This document shows positions 47,701 to 58,969 of a stretch of 64,000 nt of DNA, piece after piece. The translations under genes and the position numbers were made by a program. Each line of letters starts with the position of its first letter. Position 1 is the first letter of the stretch. Origin of the DNA: Trichopria drosophilae. Taxonomy: Eukaryota; Arthropoda; Insecta; Hymenoptera; Diapriidae. Location of the stretch: positions 92,129,501 to 92,193,500 of the forward strand of contig CM059586.1 of the NCBI GenBank assembly GCA_030407085.1, read 5' to 3'. The notes below the pieces were generated by a model. It searched no databases. It saw nothing but the letters and a program-made list of their open reading frames with translations, and was not told where the DNA came from.

Positions 47701-50700
47701 ATGAGTCAAACAATACTTTCAAATTTTATCAGGATGCGTTGAAGCATTTTTTGATTTTTCAAAAATTTGAAAAATCGAAATTTTGAAAAAAGTCATTTAT
47801 AAAATCTGAAAAAATTTGAGAAGGTTCTTTAATCTATTCTAAGATATTTTTGTTTTTGGAAATTTCCTTTAAAATCTATAGTTTCAGAGAAAATAAATTA
47901 TTAAACTTTCCTAGATTTGACAAAAATTTGTCAAAACAATTCATCAATTTTTTCGACATATTGACGTTTTGAAGAGGTTATGTTGATTCAGGGCAAAACA
48001 AGAAAATTCCTAGTTGAAGTTCATATATTTTGTGCACTTTTGGTTGCAGAAAGGCATCGATCTGGTAACGTTATTGATAGGAAAAAAAATTCACAAAAAC
48101 GAAACACACGAAATTTTGTTCATTTTTTTATTTAAAATGCGCCATATTGGTTTTTAAATCAATTTAAATGCAATTTTGACTACGCCAATCGAAAGAGCAT
48201 ACTCGAAAATGGTAGGGTTGGTCACTTTTAAGTCAATATTAATTTTATTTCCTGTTGAGAATGGAGGTCGAAAATCAACGTAAATATGTGCGTCTCCCGT
48301 CCTTAATGGGTTAATATTAATTAGTATTACTTGCAGAGTATAATTAACGTTAATGCCTATTATTTAGATGTATATAACATTTTAGTATTTTAGTAATATT
48401 CTTACTATTTCTACACTACACATATCATCCAGCAATACACGCACTAAAATTATAGTGATACAGTAGTTATAGACATTATGCAGTAATAATAAATTTATTT
48501 AATTCGAAGAAGAATGTAGATCCAAAAACTATCTATGTCGAATTTGTATTTTGTCGGGTTTGATCTTTCGTTTATAATGTAGTTTATTTATTCTTTTAGA
48601 TTATTTTTAAGCCTTTATATTTCCCGTTATGGAATATATTTTTGTGATAAATTTTTACAGACATCCGATATTATCGCAATATTACAATATTACTATAAAT
48701 AATAACTGTAATATTGCTGTAATGAATGTACCAAAGATATTACCTTTACACTGCCGTAATGTAACTGAAAAACCTTACATTTTAATTTCATACATTTCAT
48801 AACGTTACTCCGATTTATTACTCCCAAATATTACAGCGATATCTGCAATATTTTACTGAAATATTATAGCAATGTTATTATGTGTGCTACATGTAAGAAG
48901 ATTTGTGCATCTTTATTTCTTATTTCGTAAAGGATAATGCATGTTTTTGTTTTGTATATGGAAGGGATTAAAAATCTTCGAAAAGAAACACACCAATTCT
49001 TACATTTTTAATTAAAAATGTTTTCTTATGTTATGAACCGTATTAGGTACACATTGGGCCCATATTGTGTTTTGAAGCAAAATAAAGTGAACTGTTATGG
49101 TCATTTTACACAAATAGTTTATATTTTTACTTCCATTTTTAAGTTTAAAAGCTTTCTACTAGTAGCAATACTTTTGTTTAATAAGAACGGTTGTTTACTA
49201 AAATGTATGACATGACGATGTACGACAAAGCAGTAAGCGTTGGACAATTAAATGGTATTGAACTCCACCGATAAAATGAAATCTCCAACAATATAATGTA
49301 TCCGATGATTATTTCAAGTGATGTACACAACAGATATCAAATACTGAAAGCAAACTTAAACGGATATTCTATTCTATTAAATTAGATAATTCAAATCGTC
49401 AACTTTAAGTTATAATATACTATAAATAATGTATATTTCAATATAATGCACTGTTTACTAATAAAAAGGTCAGAACTGGAGCATTTCTTCAGATAAAAAT
49501 AGCTTCCATTTCAAATCGTCTTAAAAAATTATGGAAATCGATGACAATTTTTTAAAATACGCCGTGGCTTTCTTATAATTTTTATTGTTACGTCAAATTC
49601 AAAATCAGTGATATAAACAACCACATTTTACGAAACATGGCATTCATTTAGCGCGCTTGTACACCCTAAAATTATTAGAGTGAAATTCAGTCCATAGGGG
49701 TAGAAAATGGGTTAGATGGGTTGGACTACATTTGAGTTCTTTGGAGCCAAAATATACTCTAATTGCGTCAATAAACACGGAAAAAAGGCGACGGAATACT
49801 TTATAGACAAGACTAGTTACTACGTGGTCTACTTTTTTATTTCAACTCGGTATAACATAATCAATTTTGAAGGTTTTGAAACGAACAAAGGCGAAATTGT
49901 TCAATAGAGATTTCCGCATCTAATGGCTCAATAACAAATTATATAACCCAATAAACAATAAAGTTATTAATTTGTTTCTACGCAACTTCAGGCCTATCTA
50001 ACGAATTTCGAGTATCCGAAAACTGTCAGCGAGAAAGTTGTTTATAAAGGTATGAACGCATTTTTTTGAAAGTTTTATCTCTATTGTTCTAATAGTTAAA
50101 ATGTAATGAATGTTTAAAGTTGGTGGCAGGCGATGACCAACGAGTCGCGTCATGCTAGGAAACGACCTGGATAGTTTGCTTCAAACATTTCAATGATTTT
50201 GTTTATAAATAAAGCTTAATAAAATTTGGAAGAAGATTGTCTGGGCCGATTTTCAACAAAACGACGCGTATAGACCTAGCTAAGCAACAAATATTAATAA
50301 TATACAAAATTCGATATATTTCAGCATAGATCAAGTCTCCGACTCAATTGTAACCTCGTATCTTTATATATTTTGATGCGCTGATTACGAATATGACCAT
50401 GAAAATTGTCGGCAAAGTCATTTTCAAGGTCAAAACGAAAAAAAAAACGCGTGTATTTTCGGCTTTTTGCATTTATTTCCAAAAATACAAATAACGCAAT
50501 AAATGTTTGAAAGAAAATAAGTAGAGCAAATAAACGCGTTTTTTTCAGTTTTGACCTTGAAAATGACCTTGCCGACAATTTTCATCATCATATTCGTAAT
50601 CAGCGCATCAAAATAAATAAACATACTAGGTTACAACAGAGTCGGAGACTTGATCTATACCGAAATATATCCAACATTTTGTATATTGTTAATATTTGTT

Positions 50701-51906
50701 GTTTAAAATAAATAATCATTGACATCGGTCGAGTAGTGTCGCCGGAGTCCTATTTTGAAGCAAACACTCCAGGTCGTTTCTTAACGTGCGCCTGCTTCGA
50801 AGCCTTGAATAACTCCACTGTTTATTGAGATAAATAATTTGTTCACTCTCCATTAGATGCAAAAAACTCTAACGAACAATTTCTTTTTTTATCGTTTCAA
50901 AATCCTCAGAATTGAATATGTTATAGCAAGTTCAAATAAAACTTCCAGTCACGCAGTAGCCAATTTTTGATACAGTATCTAATTACACCGGCAAAGGGAG
51001 TCAAATCCAGCATGAAATACATCAAAGCCTGAGCAAATGTGACTCCAAGATAATAAAATTGAAGCATATAGGAGTGAAATTTGACGATTAATATCTCTTG
51101 GACTGCGCAATTGACTCCAATGATTTTAGAGCGTAATTAAGCTAATATGATTATACAGTAGAACTTCACTTTATTGCCCTTCACTTTGTTAGCGCCTTCG
51201 CATTATTAGCGAGATTCTCTTCACGTATTTAGCGCAGGTAAGGTTAGTTCTTCATCCCTCTTTCGCAATTCCCAGTGCCGTGCTTATTGTGTCGGCTGGA
51301 AGGTGCTCAAGAAACGATGTGCATTTGTCGGACAACTAGTAGAACAATAAAGTGAAGTTCTACTGTACTATTACACTATTGCATAAACACCAATAACAAA
51401 AATTATCATTTTTGTGTCACACTCTCAGTATGTTTATAGAATTAAGTATTAACTGTTATAGGTCTTGTCCGTCCATAGCTTCTAATAAAGCTGTTATAGA
51501 CTCAGAAGATTCATGTTCATATTATCAACAAAGTTTCACAGGTGATGAAGAGGCAAATTATTCACCATTTACTCAAATAGATAATAACAGAAGTGGCATA
51601 TATCAAAGAAGTCCAAACTTTTCGCCAACTCATAGCGTTGCGTCACATGATGTCACTTATGAAGAAAGCGTCCTTAATAGAACATTTGATAGTTGTTATC
51701 CTGATTACTTTTACTTAACCAACGAACATACAACGGCTAACTGTCAAGAAGCTACTGCACTTTATCAACAACCTGTGGAGTTTAGACAAATTCCTGAAAA
51801 CAATCCTACGTACCCTCAAATGCAAAGGAGTAAAAGTCCACAATTTCTTTGGGAAGTCCAATATGAAAAGGTTACAATTTCATCCCATCGACGTAATTTT
51901 TTTTAA
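38722..51906 (+). CDS. Unrecognised three-exon gene, 316 aa
   Basis: Exons 38722-38936, 39010-39300 and 51462-51906. Junctions AG|GTACAA..TCATAG|AC and AG|GTTTGT..TATAG|GT; phases match and total 951 nt. I do not recognise the family. The N-terminus (MSDSSKDSLYNWCRNKDLSH, then TLADWLGDGEDNDDVEEIFE) looks helical and acidic; residues about 75-165 are very basic with KRTSPIRATAKRKK, a likely nuclear signal; the C-terminal 150 residues are rich in S, Y, Q, N and look disordered. A 5' UTR intron probably ends at 38715 (CCTGTTTAG), which is why I start at 38722 rather than at the in-frame ATG at 38626. The last intron is 12.16 kb and full of mobile elements. The final residues may differ if AAAAG|GTTACA near 51870 is used as a donor. 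Confidence 0.65.
39361..39830. mobile_element. AAACGAAAACGAATAG palindrome plus inverted duplicate spacer
   Basis: Palindrome at 39361-39537 (AGTAAACGAAAACGAATAG ... complement), then 39538-39825 is the complement of the spacer at about 35860-36145. Hence the same composite exists twice, about 3.5 kb apart and inverted. Confidence 0.8.
39831..40282. other. Intronic AT-rich stretch
   Basis: Within the 12 kb intron; nothing recognised. Confidence 0.4.
40283..41217. mobile_element. piggyBac-type MITE
   Basis: TTAA at both ends (40283-40286 and 41214-41217). Left TTAACCTTCGCTG, right complement TTAACCTTTGCTGGTCACTG, each followed by a GGGGTCYRSYGGACCCC palindrome-like block (about 40330 and 41175), a standard piggyBac arrangement. 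A third GGGGTCCGCTGGACCCC is at about 41000. No transposase was recognised in 935 bp. Confidence 0.88.
41279..42268. mobile_element. Element with ATCCAATCC-type ends and two internal minisatellites
   Basis: Ends CTACCCAGCAATCCAGATTG and, in complement, CTACCCAGAAATCGAATTTG. Inside: three units of about 66 bp (GAAGTAATCCATCTGTATTC; 41387-41560), then about six units of about 90 bp (TTTGAATCCGTAATGTTGAA; 41560-42120). The long frames on both strands here are repeat effects. Confidence 0.8.
42628..43190. mobile_element. Foldback family member, ACTTTAAG ends
   Basis: ACTTTAAGGTGGTTCTAAAG start and a repeated GTGGTCTGCCAGTAAGGTAA-type block near 42900, as in 13941-15097. Looks like two partial copies in a row. 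Confidence 0.6.
43191..45408. other. Intronic region with GGCGGA-type repeat units
   Basis: 43330-43500 and 44000-44240 contain decayed units of the TTGAATTTTCAAAATAT / CAGCGACCTCGAAAACCCC repeat. 44260-45400 shows AT-rich sequence without a recognised feature. Confidence 0.5.
45409..45654. mobile_element. Palindromic MITE, about 245 bp
   Basis: CTCTAAATTTCTTGGAGTGA and its complement at the ends; inside several AGAGTGAA words in both directions. Confidence 0.75.
45655..47252. other. Intronic region with a foldback remnant
   Basis: 46500-46760 resembles the inner arms of the 4400-6485 element (CTTTTTTGTAG, then GTAGAAAATTTCGTGCACTA). The rest is AT-rich and unassigned. Confidence 0.45.
47253..48314. 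mobile_element. TTAA-flanked foldback, best preserved long arms
   Basis: TTAA at 47253-47256 and 48311-48314; inner ends CCCATTAAGGACGGGAGACG in perfect inverted repeat. The arms continue with few mismatches for several hundred bp (for example GACCAACCCTACCATTTTCG near 47344 and its complement near 48205). Same right arm as 14247-15056. 1062 bp, non-coding. Confidence 0.9.
48315..50150. other. Intronic AT-rich region
   Basis: 48660-48880 contains many AATATTAC words and may be a decayed palindrome. The frames at 49018-49215 and 49716-49907 show no family features. Nothing else. Confidence 0.4.
50150..50790. mobile_element. Foldback element, about 640 bp
   Basis: AGGAAACGACCTGGA near 50158 and its complement near 50775; inner arms match over more than 100 bp (TGACCTTGAAAATGACCTT against AAGTCATTTTCAAGGTCA; GCGCTGATTACGAATATGA). 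Confidence 0.8.
51156..51365. mobile_element. Pogo-like MITE, CTTTATTGCCCTTCACT type
   Basis: TA-flanked CAGTAGAACTTCACTTTATT and its complement. 210 bp. It lies 96 bp before the last exon of the 38722 gene, next to the branch-point region. Confidence 0.9.
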
Positions 51907-52811
51907 GTCTTCAATTAATAGTGCTTTTTTAGACAGAGTTGGTTAAATAAGATTTTGATTTGCAAAAATATTGAACTACAAAATTAAGAAAATGTTTTAA
52001 AGTTGAGGACAATTTTGATGATTATTACTGAACATCAACAAATGATTACAGAACCATAAAAAAGTCCGGTTTCTAGTTATAATCACCAAAAATGTGATAG
52101 TTCAGCGAAGTAACATATTCCTGATTTGTTTCCTATGCTTATGATATTTTAACATTTTATCATAAATTGAAATTGAATTATTTAATTTAATATCATAGTT
52201 GATATTTTAATTTCCTAAATGATCTTAATAACTTATCGGCGTTCTGTTAATATTTGTCTTATTATTAAGAAAACGTTGTAACCCTGGTGAAAAAATTTTG
52301 CAGAGTTCTGAAATATTGTAAATGTTAACTTCTTGTAACTTTATGTAAGAACTATGCTATTCATTTAAAAAAATAAATCTTAATAATTTGTTAACTGTTT
52401 AATAATACTTTTAAAGTTAGATTATTGATGATATTAGTTTGAACGATACTTGTAAGAAACACATTTAATATTTTTCATTCTTAATTGAATTTTTTCAATT
52501 ACAGTGTCATCACTTTTTTAACATTTCCAAACACATCTTTACCTGTTTATGAATACAATTTTTTCTACACGGTGCGCGTTTTTTATTTTATATATTGTAA
52601 ATTTTTTATCCCCACACCAGTGCAATAATTTAGGAGTTTTGTGGTATTTTGAACAATACTATATATAGATTTAATATATTAATTGTTTGGTATTCCAAAT
52701 TTAAAATTGTATTCATTAACTTCCAGTTTTAATCGTCTTCCGAGAAAAAAACCCTATAAACAAATTCGAATCGTAATCGAGCTGCAGTGAATCCGTATTC
52801 TTAAAATTCTG
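51907..52811. other. 3' flank of the 38722 gene
   Basis: AT-rich, several AATAAA-like words (for example AAAAATAAATC near 52370). Probably 3' UTR in the first part. No further gene seen. Confidence 0.4.
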
Positions 52812-53074
52812 TTGTCTCGTCCTAAGTTATGTGGTCAGTTCTTTCAAAATGTCGGACGATTCTCCAAAGTTATAGCCCCTCACTTCCATGCCTTTGTTTA
52901 TATCCGTGCAATGGGTGCTTCTGTGTGTTAGTGTCGCGAAGCGAGTGTGACTCAGCGAAACAATGTGGCGGGGGAAGGAGAGGAAGAGACTGGTATAACT
53001 TTGGAGAAGGCAACCGTATAACTTAGGAAAAACACATAACTTTGGGCGGCATAACTTAGGGCGGGGACTAATGT
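52812..53074. mobile_element. Pogo-like MITE, TAAGTTAT type
   Basis: GTCCTAAGTTATGTGGTCAG at the left and CATAACTTAGGGCGGGGACT at the right; interior CTCCAAAGTTATAGCCCCTC. Ends degraded (CTAATGTA in place of CTACTGTA). Confidence 0.7.
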
Positions 53075-53206
53075 AACAGCTGATAGTTACCGATTAGATG
53101 TGCAAATTAGTGAATTGGTACAATATTTAAAAGAACTATATTTAAAAACAATAATTTCTTGTAGGTTATGTACGTTTATGCATCGTGTAAACCCATAATA
53201 CCCTAT

Positions 53207-53945
53207 CGGCCCGAGTAGACCGAAAATCGTCGGTCGATTTGTGCAAAGAATTTACTCAAAATCGACCGAAAATTGACCGAGTGACGGGATACATTTTCGG
53301 TTGACTTTCTTTCGACTTTTTCGATTGTCTACCGAAAATTGACCGAACGACGGAAACATATAATGTCGTTTATGAAAGAGTAATTGTTATTAACCACCGA
53401 AAGATACTTTTTTATTGTTGACACCAAACTTTAATCAGTCGATTTTCAGTTGAATTTTACGTTGGTGACCAAAAATTGACCGTACAGCGGTTTTTTTATT
53501 GAGTCTGTAATCGGCCGAATTTGACAATAAGTTGACCAAAAATTTAATTAATCGATTTTCAGCTGACTTTTGCAAAGTTGATCGAAAATTTATCGAAAGG
53601 TATTTTATTGATTAGTTGATAATCGGTCGATGTGGTAGAAGTCGACCATGAGTCGACGCCATATTGTCATTGGTCGATTTTCAGTTGACTTTTATGAAGT
53701 TGACCGAAAATTCACCGAATAATGGTTTTTTGACTGAGTAAATATTCGGTTCGGTTCGCAAAAGTCGACCGGAAGTTCACCCAAAATGTAATTGGTCGGT
53801 TTTAGAAAATTGACTGAAAGTCGACGGTCGATTTCTGCAAAAAATTGACCGAAAATCGACCGACAATTGACCGATTGGTTTTGTATAGGTCGTGTCGACT
53901 TTAATTCGACCGAATATTGACCGATTTCGGCCGAGTTGGCTCTAA
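53207..53945. repeat. Degenerate GACCGAAAATTGACCGA repeat
   Basis: About ten spaced copies of TTGACCGAAAATTGACCGA-like sequence and of TCGGTCGATTT, on both strands, over 740 bp. Spacing is irregular (about 65-120 bp). No frame stays open. Confidence 0.75.
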
Positions 53946-53946
53946 A

Positions 53947-54598
53947 TCGACTTAACCAGAAAGTATTCGGAATCGATATTTTGCATTCTGTTTCCTTCTA
54001 TGGCGTATTGATTATCCGCGTTTTTTATTCAAATTCATACTATTTTATACGACCTGTAATTCCAGAATTGAATTCATTCGGTCTTATGCGATACCGTATT
54101 TAACTCATTCCAAAAATTCATTTGTTGCGGCTTAGAATAGCTTTAAATTCTGTCAATTTAATCGAAGAATTAATTATATCGTTTTCTGTATTTCATAATT
54201 CTCGAAGAAACATCGTTTCTTTGAGGTTATATGCGTTATTTCGTTTAACAAACGAAAAAGTATACGAAAATTTGTGTACGATTTAATACGAAATAAGTCT
54301 GTTTCTTTCCTCTTTCAGTCACGAATGCGAGTGTATACGATATTATACGAGATACATAAACGCACATAACCTCAAAGAAACGATTACTTTGGATTATCGA
54401 ATGATTTAAACTCCAAACTAGAAAACAGAACATTTCTTCGAAAATTATGAAATACGGAAAACGATATAATCAATTCTGGTATTACAGGTCGTATAAAATA
54501 TTATAAATTCGAATATAAGAATCTCGAATAATCAATACCCCACTAGAAAGAAACAGAATGCAAAATATCGATTCCGTATACTTTTTCGTTTATTGGGA
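53947..54598. mobile_element. Palindromic element, GTATWCGGAATCGATATTTT type
   Basis: Arms 53947-54260 and 54290-54598: GGAATCGATATTTTGCATTC and complement, TTCATACTATTTTATACGAC and complement. Further copies begin at 55436 and, in part, at 54870-55020 and 57155-58160. Confidence 0.8.
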
Positions 54599-55435
54599 TG
54601 CGAGATTTGCACAGAATTAACAAATAGATTTACTTAAAATTAATGTCGATTAAAGAAAAATATGTAATAAATATTCGAGAGAAAGAATTAGATCGATCGG
54701 ATGCGCTAAGTAAGAGAATGTCAATGAAATTGTTGTCAAAATTTAATTATCGTACAGGTTAGAAGCGATTATTCGACTTCCGAACGGTACCGAACTAGTC
54801 AAAATTGGGCGAAAATTGCACTTGACTCCCTACACGTACCATACCAACGTCTTTAAATCGTTTGATGATCTAAAGTAATCGTTTCTTTTAGGTTATATGC
54901 GTTTATGTATCGCTTATAATATCGTAATACACTCGCATTCGTAACTGAAAGAGCGGGAAAGAAACAGACTATTTCGCACTAAATCGTACACAGATTTTTC
55001 GTATATTTTTGGTTTGTTGTGATATAACTTTGGACGTTATAACTTAGGATAGGTATACTGTAGATTGTTACTGATTAGATGTTTAAATTAGTGAATTGGA
55101 AGAACCAACATTTCAATTGGTTTATACCATATTTAAAAACAACAATTTCTTGTAGGTTATGTACGTTTACGATCGTGTATATAAACACCTTATTTTTGCT
55201 TATTAGATCGTAATATCGTATACATACATACCGATTTTTTGGTCAAGTCCGCCATCATGGATCAGCCATTTTGAATGAAATTTTAAAATTCCGCACTATT
55301 TATTTGTAATTAGGGAGTAAATGTAGCACGAATAAACCTTCATGTAGAGCAAATATCTTAGTTAAGTATCGAATGTAATGTAATTTATACAGAACATCAA
55401 TTATGTGACTATAGGCAATTGTAAATTAAAAGTCT
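54599..55435. other. Spacer with partial MITE copies
   Basis: 54870-55060 has the right part of the palindromic element and a TAACTTTGGACGTTATAACT pogo-type end. 55060-55430 is repeated at 58195-58570 (AAATTAGTGAATTGGAAGAA, CCGCCATCATGGATCAGCCA) and in part at 53085-53210. No gene. Confidence 0.55.
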
Positions 55436-55817
55436 CCCAATAAACGAAAAAGTATACGGAATCGATATTTTGCATTCTGTTTCTTTCTAGTGGTGTATTG
55501 ATTATTCGAGATTCCTATTCGAATTTATACTATTTTATACGACCTGTTATACCAGAATTGAATTCATTCGATCTTATACGATACCGTATTTAACGCATTA
55601 CAAAAATTGATTTGTTTCGGCTTAGAATAGCGTTAAATTCTGTTAATTTAATCGAAGAACTGATTATATCGTTTTCCATATTTCATAATTTTCGAAGAAA
55701 TGTTCTGTTTTCTAGTTTTGAGTTTAAATCATTCGATAATCCAAAGTAATCGCTTCTTTGAGGTTATGTGCGTTTATGTATCGCGTGTAACATCGTATAC
55801 ACTCGCATTCGTAACTG

Positions 55818-57074
55818 CACTGTAAACAATACGAATGAATTTTACAAACTCATTGTAATTTTCATTTTATATAAATTTGGTAATATTCCTACGTGTGAAA
55901 TAGTGCTTTTACTATTTGAGGTTAGGATTTTTACAATATTTTTGTAAATTTACCAGACGGCACTGCGGATTTACTACAGTGGTCCCCATCCTAAGTTATA
56001 CAGTCCATTATTTCAAAATGGCGGAGGTTTATCCTAAGTTATATCCCCTCACTACCCCCACTTTCGTATTTTCGTTTATGTCCGTTGCGAGCACTGATAT
56101 ATATACAATATCAGTGGTTGCGAGTGCATGTGCAGCGAAGCGTTCCGAGGTTTGACGATCCTTGCCGAATATTGTGTCCATCTGAAATTCTGAACACGTG
56201 TGTAAAAAGAAATTGGAGAAAATCGGCATTACATGCTGCACAAACAATAATTAAGAGTGATTAGAAGCACTGTGATTAGGAGCATTGTGATAAGGAGCAA
56301 TGGAAAACGACGAAAATCAACAACAAGCGACTGCATCAACCGCATCCAACCCGAAAAGTCGAGTAAACCGGCATAACCTAACTTTTTACAGGACTTTTTA
56401 TTTTCGTTTTCTTTAAATATTTAATAATTTAACATTCTTTGTATATTTTAGAAAATACAGAGAGAAACAGAGGTGAAAAGGCTCACATTCGCAGAAAAAG
56501 TTCAAATAATCGAACTTCTGGACTCTCCGTGTATTCTATTTTCTTTTTCCCCATTTTTCTATTAAACGAAATATTCAGTTGGAATTATATTGAAAGTTTA
56601 AAATTAAAAGTTTTAAAGATAATAATTCTTTTCGCACCACTGTAACAATGCTTGTTATACATATAAACATATAACATAACCTGTAATTGGAATCACGCTT
56701 CACGAAGCGCGAAACGACATGGTGGGGATAGAGGGGAAGAGGCAAATATAACTTTGGATGAGATGAAAGTATAGCTTAGGACGAACACATAACTTTGGAT
56801 AGTATAACTTAGGATGGGGACCACTGTACATCAAGCATAGGGAAAGTACAACGCGTTTTAATTTGACAATGCTACTAATGCTGACTAATACACATTGGTA
56901 ATATTTGAGCCCATGTCAAACGTAATTTTACAGTTCAATGGGAAAAAGCGACAAAATTTGTAAAAATACAATTCCCAACAAGAAAATTTACAAGGTTAAA
57001 AGTGAAATTTACCATGTTGAACGTGGGTAATATTTGAGCCCACGTTCAACGTGGTAAAATTCATTTCTACAGTG
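55818..57074. mobile_element. Element with CACTGTA ends, middle level of the nest
   Basis: CACTGTAAACAATACGAATG at the left; complement CACTGTAGAAATGAATTTTA at the right. About 405 bp once the pogo insert (55977-56826) is taken out. It contains GTGGTAAAATT and GGTAATATT words. Confidence 0.65.
55977..56826 (+). pseudogene. Pogo/CENP-B-like transposon relic, copy 1
   Basis: TA-flanked ends CAGTGGTCCCCATCCTAAGT and its complement. From the ATG at 56300 a short peptide starts MENDENQQQATASTASNPKS; after an apparent intron the frame continues EVKRLTFAEKVQIIELLDS (about 56470-56525), the first helices of the CENP-B/pogo-type N-terminal DNA-binding domain. The rest of the transposase, including the DDE domain, is missing. 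About 850 bp. Internal deletion derivative of a pogo-type element. Confidence 0.75.
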
Positions 57075-57207
57075 TGAAAGAGTGGGAAAGAAACAGTCTT
57101 ATTTCGTATATTGAATCGTACACAGATTTTTCGTATACTTTTTCGTTTCTTGGGATATTGTCACATTCGTAACTGAAAGAGCGGGAAAGAAACAGACTTA
57201 TTTCGTA

Positions 57208-58113
57208 CAGTGGTCCCCATCCTAAGTTATACTATCCAAAGTTATGTGTTCGTCCTAAGCTATACTTTCATCTCATCCAAAGTTATGTTACCCTCTTCCC
57301 CTCTATCCCCACCATATCGTTTCGCGCTTCGTGAAGCGTGATTCGAATTACAGGTTATGTTATATGTTTATATGTATAACAAGCATTGTTACAGTGGTGC
57401 GAAAAGAATTATTATCTTTAAAAATTTTAATTTTAAACTTTCAATATAATTCCAACTGAATATTTAATTTTTTATTTTATTGTTATTTTATATTATATTT
57501 TTATTTATTATAAATATTAAACGTTTAATAGAAAAATGGGGAAAAAGAAAATAGAATACACGGAGAGTCCAGAAGTTCGATTATTTGAACTTTTTCGGCG
57601 AATGTGAGCCTTTTCACCTTTGTTTCTCTCTGTCTTTTCTAAAATATACAAAGAATGTTAAATTATTAAATATTTAAAGAAAACGAAAATAAAAAGTCCT
57701 GTAAAAAGTTAGGTTATGCCGGTTTACTCGGCTTTTCGGGTTGGATGCGGTTGATGCAGTCGCTTGTTGTTGATTTTCGTCGTTTTCCATTGCTCCTTAT
57801 AACAATGCTCTTAATCACAGTGCTTCTAATCACTCTTAATTATTGTTTGTGCAGTATGTAATGCCGATTTTCTCCAATTTCTTTTTACACACGTGTTCAG
57901 AATTTCAGATGGACACAATATTCGGCAAGGATCGTCAAACCTCGGAACGCTTCGCTGCACATGCACTCGCAACCACTGATATTGTGTATATATCAGTGCT
58001 CGCAACGGACATAAACGAAAATACGAAAGTGGGGGTAGTGAGGGGATATAACTTAGGATAAACCTCCGCCATTTTGAAATAACGGACTGTATAACTTAGG
58101 ATGGGGACCACTG
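57208..58113 (-). pseudogene. Pogo/CENP-B-like transposon relic, copy 2 (inverted)
   Basis: Same ends and TA targets as copy 1, opposite direction. The minus strand encodes VKRLTFAEKVQIIELLDSP at about 57610-57550. 906 bp; small length differences from copy 1. It sits inside a copy of the CCCAATAAACG element (host TTTCG-TA/CTAAATCG). Confidence 0.75.
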
Positions 58114-58969
58114 TACTAAATCGTACACAGATTTTTCGTATACTTTTTGGTTTGTTGGGATATAACTTTGGACGGTATAACTTACGACGGGGACTACTGT
58201 AACAGCTGATTGTTACCGAAAATGTTCAAATTAGTGAATTGGAACAACCAACATTTCAATTGGTTTACACCATAGTTAAAAACAATAATTTCTGATAGGT
58301 TATGTACGTTTATACACCGTGTATAACCTATACCTTATATGTTTTGCGTATTAGATCGTATATACATACCGATTTTTTGGTTAAGTCCGCCATCATGGAT
58401 CGGCCATTTTGAATGAAATTTTAAAATTTCGCATTGTTTATTTGTAATTAGGGAATAAATGTAGCACGAACAAACCTTCATGTAGAGCAAATATCTTGGG
58501 TAATTATCGAATGTAATGTAATTTATACAGAGCATCAATTATGTGACTAAAGGCAATTGTTAATTAAAAGTAAAGTCTGTCAAGGGCACTAGTGATTTTA
58601 GCGATACTCTGGGGGATTACTCGGAACTTTACATTTTTACGTATTGGAGGCGTAAAATCCTTAGATGTTCATACAAGAGTTAAGGTTAGGTTTAAGTTTC
58701 CGATTGTCCAAGTCCAACCCACTTTGCTTACGAATTGTCACTGTTGATTTTTCTGCAGCCGCCAAAGATCGTTGTTATTTACATGCTTGTCGGCTGCGGA
58801 CACCATTGCAGCGCTAAGTCCGTCACTTCCCACGTTTGCCTTTAAAATGTCTCAATAATCTATAGTTACACGTCTAAGACTTACTTTCGTGTGTGCTTAC
58901 ATTTTTATATAGGCGTTTAACGCATTCAAAATTTATGACGAATGCAGAAAACTCTTCAGATCATTCGCC
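58114..58969 (+). promoter_or_regulatory. Repeat copies and 5' region of the MTMR-like gene
   Basis: 58114-58200 is MITE tail, 58195-58570 a copy of the 55060-55430 repeat. 58570-58969 is less AT-rich and should hold promoter and 5' UTR of the gene starting at 58970 (for example CTGCAGCCGCCAAAG near 58754). No box is claimed. Confidence 0.4.

Larger units (their letters stand above)
55436..57154. mobile_element. Element with CCCAATAAACGAAAAAG ends, outer level of a nest
   Basis: CCCAATAAACGAAAAAGTAT at the left and, in complement, CCCAAGAAACGAAAAAGTAT at the right. Interrupted at 55818-57074 by a second element, itself interrupted by a pogo copy. The host sequence CATTCGTAACTG/AAAGAGTGGG reads through once the insert is removed, as in the undisturbed copy near 57160. 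Confidence 0.75.

Noticed and set aside
49716..49907. Possible exon in the 12 kb intron
   Set aside because: The phase needed to join 39300 to 51462 is already satisfied directly, and the frame has no good splice sites that I could see.
56029..58061. The same 72-residue frame at 56029-56247 (minus) and 57843-58061 (plus)
   Set aside because: Identical because the two pogo relics are inverted copies; it is antisense or upstream to the recognisable CENP-B-like peptide and shows no family features.
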